A DNA stretch of 10,760 nucleotides. Origin: Planctomycetales bacterium (GTDB taxonomy: Bacteria > Planctomycetota > Planctomycetia > Isosphaerales > Isosphaeraceae). Below, one piece after another: positions 5,616 to 10,760 of the stretch (the first letter of the stretch is position 1; the number at the start of each line of letters is the position of its first letter). The translations under genes and the position numbers were made by a program. Where the stretch lies: contig DAHZZC010000564.1 of NCBI GenBank assembly GCA_027435495.1, positions 1 to 10,760 on the forward strand. Direction: 5' to 3'. The notes under the pieces are model-generated. The model saw nothing but the letters and a program-made list of their open reading frames with translations. It ran no database searches and was not told the origin of the DNA.

Positions 5616-7001
5616 TTAATCCTCCAGTGCGTTTCGTCGCTGATCGCGAACGGGTTTCCTGATCGAATCGGGCGACTGGCCGCCGAGGTGCTCGCTGTCC
5701 ATCGTGACCTGCATGAAGCCGATGCACATCTCGTCGGTGGTTTCCTCGCCCCAGTTGACATCCTTTGGCGGCCGGCTGGGGTTGTTCGGATTGGCCGCCG
5801 AATTGTCGAAGTGGGCGACCAGCTCGACCTTCGTCCCGCGGGGCAGGGGAACTGGTCTGACAAACTCGTAGGGGTTCTGCCAGTTGAAGTCCCAGTCATT
5901 GATGCGGATCAGAACCTGTCGCGAGCCGTCAGGGCGAACGGCGGTCAAAAGGAAGTCGCGGCCGAGCAGATGCATGTGGGGGAAGACAGCGAGGAGGTGC
6001 GAATCCTGCTGGATCGTCCGTGATCCTCGGACCTCGTGTTTCGCCTCGCCGGCCGGGATGTGGAGCTTCGGCTTGCCGAGCAGCCCGGTCCTCGGCGGCA
6101 TCACGATCGCCGACCGAATCTGCTTGTCCACAGGCCCTCTGGCGAAGTAGAGACCGATCTCGGAGGCGTCGGACTCGGGCTTGCCACTCTTGTGGTAATG
6201 GACCTGAAGCAGAACGTCGGCTCCGGCTGGTAAAGCGCGGGCCATTCCCTCGGGGGCCTGGAAGACCCGGCGACCGGGCGCCCATCCCCAGAGCTGGCCC
6301 GCGGGCAGAAAGGGAAACCCACTCGGCAGCCGGCCGTAGCCGCCGCCTGAGCTGGCATATCCCGAGAGAGGATCGGCGGCGTCGAGCTTCCGGGCGTTGC
6401 CGGTGGTGTCGTAGGCGGCCAGGATGTGATGCACGACCTTTCGGTTCCCGGGCCGGAAGTCGGCCGCCGCGATCCAGCGTCCCTCAGTCAGCCCCGAGGG
6501 AAGTACGAAAACGCGGTACTCATCCGGCCCCGAGGCGCCCAGCTCGAACGGCTGGTTGACCTTGAGAACCAGGTCGGGAGTACCCATGGCCCAGTCGGAC
6601 GGCCAGGAGACCGGCGGCGGCGCGTCCTTCGAGTCGCCCTCGGGGGCGCCGGCGTCGGCCCAGTCGGAGAGGACCTTCCGATCCCGATCGCTCAGCACCC
6701 GGGCGCCTCGAAACGGGCCGCCCTCGGTCGTCGAGGCGTGCCAGGGCGGCATCGTCCTTTCCTCGGTCACATCAACGATGTCATCGGCCCGCTTGCGAGC
6801 CTCCTCGTAGTCGAGCAGCGAGAAGGGCGCGACCTGTCCTGGCCGGTGGCACTCCTGGCAATTCTTCTGGAGGATGCGGGCGACGTCGCGGTGATAGGTC
6901 GGCGAGTCGCCGGCCATCAGTGGCCCGGATCCGAGCCCCAGACCGAGGAAGAACACCAACCCGGCGATTCGCCGGCCTTCGCGACACCTCGACACGCTCA
7001 T
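5616..7001 (-). CDS. Secreted c-type heme / copper type II monooxygenase (PHM-like) fusion
   Basis: A 461-aa exported protein. Residues 1-30 look like a signal peptide (basic start, hydrophobic 13-25, cleavage near LMA|GD). A cytochrome c module follows: CQECH heme site (C48, C51, H52) and probable distal ligand M84 in ERTMPPWH. The rest matches the copper type II ascorbate-dependent monooxygenase fold of peptidylglycine alpha-hydroxylating monooxygenase (PHM). The first copper site is H191-H192 (VVHHI) plus H268 (LLQVHYH, like LVLQVHY in PHM). The second is H342 and H344 (PHMHLLG, like HTHHLG) plus M425 in DEMC (same word in PHM). All six ligands are present, so activity is likely; the fused heme may supply electrons in place of ascorbate. 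The substrate is unknown. Only C426 remains outside the heme site, so the disulfides of animal PHM are absent. GGAGGG (7011-7016) precedes the ATG. Confidence 0.88.
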   Translation of the reverse strand: MSVSRCREGRRIAGLVFFLGLGLGSGPLMAGDSPTYHRDVARILQKNCQECHRPGQVAPFSLLDYEEARKRADDIVDVTEERTMPPWHASTTEGGPFRGARVLSDRDRKVLSDWADAGAPEGDSKDAPPPVSWPSDWAMGTPDLVLKVNQPFELGASGPDEYRVFVLPSGLTEGRWIAAADFRPGNRKVVHHILAAYDTTGNARKLDAADPLSGYASSGGGYGRLPSGFPFLPAGQLWGWAPGRRVFQAPEGMARALPAGADVLLQVHYHKSGKPESDASEIGLYFARGPVDKQIRSAIVMPPRTGLLGKPKLHIPAGEAKHEVRGSRTIQQDSHLLAVFPHMHLLGRDFLLTAVRPDGSRQVLIRINDWDFNWQNPYEFVRPVPLPRGTKVELVAHFDNSAANPNNPSRPPKDVNWGEETTDEMCIGFMQVTMDSEHLGGQSPDSIRKPVRDQRRNALED

Positions 7002-7071
7002 CGTGCGAACCCCTCCCAGATCGTCGGCCGCGGAGGGACAGTCTCCCGCCGCTCCGTTCCGCCTGTCATCT

Positions 7072-7100
7072 ATTCTACGACCCGACGAGAGGATCGTCGA
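7072..7100 (-). promoter_or_regulatory. Possible promoter for the heme-copper monooxygenase
   Basis: On the minus strand TCGACG (7095-7100), a 17-base spacer and TAGAAT (7072-7077) match the -35/-10 layout at 4/6 and 5/6 positions. It sits in the 122-base gap (7002-7123) after the sulfatase-fold gene and would let the monooxygenase be transcribed separately from the upstream cassette. Confidence 0.3.
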
Positions 7101-7123
7101 ATTCCCGTCGTTGGACGTCCTCG

Positions 7124-8746
7124 TTAGGATCCCTCGGGGCTCCTCGAATCGAGGCGGGCGGCCTCGGTCACGTCCTCGAAGACATAAGGGCTCATCCCTG
7201 TGGAAAAATAGCTCCGATCCGGAAGCATCGGGAGACGAGCCCCGAAGAAGGTGTTGAACACCGCGCGGAAGGAGTTGACCGGCGAGATCCCCTCGTGAAG
7301 GCTATCGTAGCGTCGGCCGGGAAAGTGGTAAGCATTCAGGATGCTCATCCGCTCGTGGAGGTCGGTCTGGCGAGAACTGGTCGGGTCGAGGTTTAGCTCC
7401 GAGCCGTGGTCGGACTGCACGATGATGATCGGCGGCTCGGGCGAGGCATCAAGGATCGCATCGATCGCTTGCCCAACTCGCTTCGTGATGTAGGCGGCCT
7501 GGTCGCGATAGGCCCGACAGAACACCTCGGGCGGGACAGGCTCGGCAATCGCCTTGTTGGCATAGAGTAACCGGCGATCGATTGTCTGGCTGATGTCCTC
7601 GCCATTGGGGCCGAAGATCATTGGCGGATGCGGGCAGATGATGTGAGCGTAGGTGAAGGTCGGCGCGGGGTCGCGAGCGATGTCGGGCAGGTGGTCAAAC
7701 ACATAATTGATCCGGGCCCGCGAGGCCGTGAGAGCATTCCGACGCGACGGGTCGGCCGCAAGGCGATAGAGCGGCGTCAGACCGAGCGACATCCGGTAAA
7801 ACTCACTCCAGTAGGGGGTCGGCGTGAAGTAGCGATCGGCCTCCGGGTGGTCGACCGGGTCGAAGCCGGTGGCGAACGTGACCCATCGATAACCCAGTGG
7901 CCGGAGGGTGGCGAGCACGTTGTTCCGGCCGATGAATTCTCTCAGCATGGTCTGGTCGGACTGGAGGTTCTTGACCATCTCGTCGAGGTAGACACCGTTG
8001 AGCGACGACGAGAGACAGAGCGGCGTCTGGCAATAGTTCGCCGGGCTCTTTCGCGCCACGTAGAAGCCCCGGCTCTCGATGTGGTCGAGGAAGGGCGAGA
8101 TATCGAGGTCGAAATGCGACCGCATCACATCGTCGCGAGCGTAGCCGTCAAGGATAATGTAGTAAATGTCGGGGAGCGGTGAGCCCGGCGGCACGTTGAG
8201 GGTCGCCAGTGGCGTGGGATGCCAGTCGCCAGGAGGCTCGTCGGGCGATCGGGCAGTTGCCGGGTCGATCCCCCGGTCGCTCCGGCCGGTCGAGACTCCA
8301 GCCTCAACGATCGGCAGAACGGCGAGGAACATGGTGATGGTTGCCACGGCGTTGAGCCATCGTGTCGCCGCGGCAAGGCCGCCAGCGCCCCGGACGCACC
8401 AGGCGATCGTCGCCGCGAGCAAGAGGATTTCCGGCCCAACGACCCACCAGGGGCCGGCATCGACCTGCCGGGAGACCCAGACCTGACTGGCCCAGGTCAG
8501 GAACGCCGAAGTCCAGCCAGCGGCCGGCTCGATCGAGTAAAACAACAGGATCGCCGCGGCCGAGACAACCGCGCCCTTCGCGGCCGTTCGGAGAATCAGG
8601 CCGAAGGCGAGCCAGACGGCCACTCCGCCAGCGACCGCGGCGGCCACCGGACCAGCCAGCTCGGAGGCGAGAACCTGGTGGACGTTTCGGCCGTAGAGCG
8701 AGACGATCGGATACGCGGCCAGCAGCGGCGGATAGAACGGCGGCAT
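7124..8746 (-). CDS. Membrane-anchored sulfatase/alkaline-phosphatase-fold enzyme (LTA-synthase-like layout)
   Basis: A 540-aa protein: an N-terminal membrane part (about 28-150, four hydrophobic stretches) and an extracytoplasmic catalytic domain from about 190. The domain opens with PDIYYIILDGYARDD, where D200 would be the first metal ligand, and later has IIIVQSDHGSE (440-450) with the D446-H447 metal motif of the alkaline phosphatase superfamily. Between them ANYCQTPLCLSSSLNG (236-251) is the nucleophile region; T241 is my first choice, with serines 246-248 or C244 possible. H373 in CPHPP is a likely further ligand. Such proteins transfer or hydrolyse phospho-headgroups (phosphoethanolamine, glycerol phosphate) or sulfate on envelope lipids and glycans. 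Which of these applies here cannot be read. The ATG at 8746 is preferred over an upstream in-frame start because AGGGG (8756-8760) lies 9 bases ahead and the upstream gene ends 14 bases before it. Third gene of a probable operon. Confidence 0.82.
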   Translation of the reverse strand: MPPFYPPLLAAYPIVSLYGRNVHQVLASELAGPVAAAVAGGVAVWLAFGLILRTAAKGAVVSAAAILLFYSIEPAAGWTSAFLTWASQVWVSRQVDAGPWWVVGPEILLLAATIAWCVRGAGGLAAATRWLNAVATITMFLAVLPIVEAGVSTGRSDRGIDPATARSPDEPPGDWHPTPLATLNVPPGSPLPDIYYIILDGYARDDVMRSHFDLDISPFLDHIESRGFYVARKSPANYCQTPLCLSSSLNGVYLDEMVKNLQSDQTMLREFIGRNNVLATLRPLGYRWVTFATGFDPVDHPEADRYFTPTPYWSEFYRMSLGLTPLYRLAADPSRRNALTASRARINYVFDHLPDIARDPAPTFTYAHIICPHPPMIFGPNGEDISQTIDRRLLYANKAIAEPVPPEVFCRAYRDQAAYITKRVGQAIDAILDASPEPPIIIVQSDHGSELNLDPTSSRQTDLHERMSILNAYHFPGRRYDSLHEGISPVNSFRAVFNTFFGARLPMLPDRSYFSTGMSPYVFEDVTEAARLDSRSPEGS

Positions 8747-8760
8747 GGTCGAACGCCCCT

Positions 8761-10140
8761 TCAATCCTCCCAGCGCCTCAGCAGGTAGAGCGTTCGGCCC
8801 TGCTCCGTCAACGGCTCGATCGCGATCATCTGGAACAGCTTTCCGAAGCATCGTTCGAAGGCCTCCCGACTGTACTCGTGATGGATGCCCCCACGATGGG
8901 CAGCGAGCCGAGAGACCTGCGGGTCATCCTCGGGAACGAATTCGATCAGCAGCCAGGGAGCGAGCCCCTGGAAGAACGCGGCGAGGTTCTCCATCGGCTG
9001 GTTGCCGGTGAACGCCAGATGATGGATCAGTGCCAGGGCCATGACCAGATCCGGTGCCCCCCGATCGAAGATCGGAGCGCGCTCGCGGTTCATCCAGCCA
9101 GTCGCCGGGCTCGGGTTGAACAGGTCGAGGACCAGGGGCAGAATCCGCGATTCGCCCCGCGCCTTCGCGTCGAGATAGGCCCGTTCCACACAGGCCGGGT
9201 CAACGTCGAAGGCGACGGTCGAGGCACCCGACTCGGCCACGATCCGACTGAAAAATCCCGTGTTCGCGCCCAGGTCCCAGGCCGTCGATGGTCGAACCCG
9301 GTCGATCAGGTCGCGGACAATCCGGGCCTTGAGTTCATAGCCCGCCGCGGTGTAGGGCAGGTCGCTCTCATACGAGGCCCAGCCTCGGCGGCCTGGCCGC
9401 CATCGGAGCCGTCGGATCGTTGCCGAAAGACTGTCGACCAGCCCGAGCAGACCTCTTTCACCGATCCGCATCGTCCCTCGGGTCGCCGACGCCGATTCGT
9501 ACGATCGCTGGAGCCTCGCATGGAGCCTGAGGTGAATCGCCAGCCCCGGGTTGAGCCACGTTCGGGCGGGAAGAAGCCGGGCGGCGAGATCGAGCGGAAT
9601 GCCGTCGATATTTGTCCGACTAAGCTGGTTCAGTCGGTGGTCCACCTTCGCCATCAGCGCCAGCGGGGCGAGGAAGTGCTCGCAGAACTGGCGGTATCCC
9701 AACCAGGGCTCCCCCTCGCGCCGAATCTCGAACGAGAGCGTGTCGATGAAAACAGGCCGACCGCGGTGGAACTGGATGTTGTAGGCGCTGCCATCCTTGA
9801 GCGTCATTCCGCGACCGATCGCCCGGCGCTGGATCTCCAGGGTCACGAGAGCGGCGTCGCGAAGCTGGCTGAAGCTCCATTCGTAGGGATACGAGATCCA
9901 TCCCACCGTCTCGGGCCGGAGGACCTTGTAGGCGAGAGAGGGCTGCCGGCCCTCGTCTTCGACCTCCTCGTGCGGAATCAGCAAACCCTCGGCGACCAGT
10001 TCGTGATACAGGCCCGAGCCCATCAGCCGGTCGTAATGCTCGCGGTGTACCTGGTTGACCTGTCGCCTGAGGTCGCCTCGATCAACGTAGACGAACCCGG
10101 CAGGATCGCGGAACGAGACCGCCGCCATGGTCTGGATCAT
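8761..10140 (-). CDS. Two-domain protein: kinase-like N-terminal region plus class I SAM methyltransferase
   Basis: A 459-aa cytoplasmic protein. The C-terminal half is a class I S-adenosylmethionine methyltransferase: motif I WDLGANTGFFS (288-298), acidic FDVDP (311-315) ending beta-2, and DLVMALALIHHLAF (364-377) around motif IV. The N-terminal 240 residues (RDPAGFVYVDRGDLRRQVN, then GLLIPHEE, ISYPYEWSF) are a conserved-looking module. Within it LKDGSAYNIQFHRGRPVFID (114-133) spaces D116, N121 and D133 like the catalytic loop and metal Asp of aminoglycoside phosphotransferase/protein kinases. To my knowledge NoeA-type nodulation methyltransferases have a related C-terminal half. The start at 10140 overlaps the upstream stop by four bases (ATGA) and has GAGGAA close upstream; a second ATG at 10128 is possible. 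The substrate may be a sugar or glycan intermediate; this is inference from neighbours. Confidence 0.82.
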   Translation of the reverse strand: MIQTMAAVSFRDPAGFVYVDRGDLRRQVNQVHREHYDRLMGSGLYHELVAEGLLIPHEEVEDEGRQPSLAYKVLRPETVGWISYPYEWSFSQLRDAALVTLEIQRRAIGRGMTLKDGSAYNIQFHRGRPVFIDTLSFEIRREGEPWLGYRQFCEHFLAPLALMAKVDHRLNQLSRTNIDGIPLDLAARLLPARTWLNPGLAIHLRLHARLQRSYESASATRGTMRIGERGLLGLVDSLSATIRRLRWRPGRRGWASYESDLPYTAAGYELKARIVRDLIDRVRPSTAWDLGANTGFFSRIVAESGASTVAFDVDPACVERAYLDAKARGESRILPLVLDLFNPSPATGWMNRERAPIFDRGAPDLVMALALIHHLAFTGNQPMENLAAFFQGLAPWLLIEFVPEDDPQVSRLAAHRGGIHHEYSREAFERCFGKLFQMIAIEPLTEQGRTLYLLRRWED

Positions 10141-10322
10141 GATTTCCTCACCCGGATCGCCGGCACGATCGCATCGCGAAGCTGGCGGAGCCAGGTCTTG
10201 ATGAAGAGCGTCGAGCCGAGCAGGCCCGCCAACACCACCTGGAGCATCATGCTCCCCATCCCCGGGTCGAGATACGCCCAGACCGCCATACCAGCCAGAT
10301 CGATCGAGTCGAACGCGTTCAT
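10137..10322 (-). CDS. Small membrane protein with AYLDPGMGSM motif
   Basis: A 61-aa protein, short amphipathic start, then AYLDPGMGSM (16-25), one hydrophobic span (about 24-41) and a basic C-terminal tail (KTWLRQLRDAIVPAIRVRK), so the tail should face the cytoplasm. The ATG at 10322 has AGGAG (10331-10335) 8 bases ahead, and its stop overlaps the next gene's start by four bases, both strong signs that it is a real gene despite its size. From memory, short proteins with a Y(L/I)DPG.GS motif occur beside methyltransferase and phosphatase-superfamily genes in other bacteria; this needs a search. A role as a membrane anchor or partner for the cytoplasmic methyltransferase is inferred only from position. 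First gene of the three-gene unit. Confidence 0.78.
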   Translation of the reverse strand: MNAFDSIDLAGMAVWAYLDPGMGSMMLQVVLAGLLGSTLFIKTWLRQLRDAIVPAIRVRKS

Positions 10323-10760
10323 GATTTCGGCTCCTAATTTGAGGAGAAATCCGGGCGCGCAGGCCATCCCCGTCGGGTGCTGACATCAGCACCGAAGAAG
10401 CGGCGGATCGCCATCGAGATGACCGGGGCTCGCCGGAACGGCGCTGACGTCACGCCCTGCGTGCGGCCCCAAAAATTCCAACGACATCCAAAGGCGGGAG
10501 ACGTCGTGGTTCTTACCTGGATTCAGCGACAAGGCTCGCCCGGCTGGCCCAGCCTTGTCCACCGGCGATGGCCAAAATCTCCGAATCGATCACCGTCTGA
10601 ACCTTTTGCAATTCGGGGCAGGCGTTGCCCATTCCCTTCAGCAATGGAACTTACGATCCGTCCGGCAACCAGTGACCCGTGATTGAAACAGAATGTAAAT
10701 CGTCGGGACGGTCGCGCGGCAACTGTGCTTTATCTGGTCGAGATCGCCGGCTGGAGCCGG
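10323..10760. other. Gene-free stretch upstream of the three-gene unit
   Basis: No coding region is supportable here: the open frames lack a ribosome binding site and recognisable protein. The region should contain the promoter of the leftward operon, but I find no convincing -35/-10 pair. Two inverted repeats are visible: GACAAGGCT/AGCCTTGTC (10528-10559) and CCGGCT/AGCCGG (10747-10760) at the window edge. Confidence 0.5.
10528..10559. repeat. 9-bp inverted repeat
   Basis: GACAAGGCT (10528-10536) and AGCCTTGTC (10551-10559) are exact reverse complements around a GC-rich 14-base loop. With no T-tract, it may be an operator-like site or the end of an upstream transcript. It lies about 205 bases ahead of the small membrane protein start. 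Confidence 0.4.

Noticed and set aside
8362..10383. 673-codon open frame on the plus strand
   Set aside because: It runs antisense to the sulfatase-fold and methyltransferase genes, is packed with Arg/Pro and has no recognisable domain; long open antisense frames are expected in GC-rich DNA.
10377..10682. 101-codon plus-strand frame upstream of the operon
   Set aside because: No ribosome binding site, no recognisable protein, and biased Arg/Pro composition.
1..10760. tRNA or rRNA genes
   Set aside because: No TpsiC-loop GTTCGA-type cloverleaf or conserved rRNA stretches were found by eye.

Overview
The window reads like an accessory and cell-envelope region from a high-GC planctomycete, most likely of the Isosphaeraceae/Gemmata type. 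This is inferred from three things: GC-rich coding with many CGATCG words, a secreted c-type heme plus copper monooxygenase fusion of a kind I associate with planctomycetes, and the mix of envelope enzymes. No rRNA or marker protein is present, so the taxonomy is tentative.

Left part (1-3015), mobile and repeat-rich. An IS110-family (DEDD plus serine) transposase is read leftward (257-1831). DNA on both sides of it can form extensive secondary structure. The leader (1832-1970) has three stems, one of which covers the transposase ribosome binding site; the 3' flank (95-187) folds as a bulged 16-bp stem. Either side could encode the element's guide (bridge/seek) RNA. A 77-bp near-perfect palindrome starts just beyond the leader (1971-2047). 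A helical-repeat hypothetical gene follows (2079-2654, leftward, visibly lower GC), and then about 360 bases without a gene, holding three copies of an ACATAAC motif spaced exactly 111 bases apart. This part looks like a site of repeated insertion.

Middle part (3016-5586). An Ogt-type methylated-DNA repair methyltransferase (leftward) is divergent from a polytopic GT-C-like membrane protein (rightward). A perfect TATAAT lies in the 153-bp gap between them.

Right part (5616-10322), all leftward. A tightly packed three-gene unit is read in the order: a 61-aa membrane protein with an AYLDPG motif; a 459-aa two-domain protein with a kinase-like N-terminal loop and a C-terminal SAM methyltransferase; and a membrane-anchored sulfatase/alkaline-phosphatase-fold enzyme. 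The first two overlap by 4 bases (ATGA) and the next gap is 14 bases, so they are probably co-translated and act together at the membrane, plausibly on a surface glycan or lipid headgroup. Downstream, after 122 bases, is a secreted cytochrome c/PHM-like copper monooxygenase with all six expected copper ligands.

The last 438 bases (10323-10760) hold no gene I can support. The best candidates for something under-described are the three-gene envelope cassette with its kinase-like/methyltransferase fusion, and the structured RNA regions around the IS110 element.
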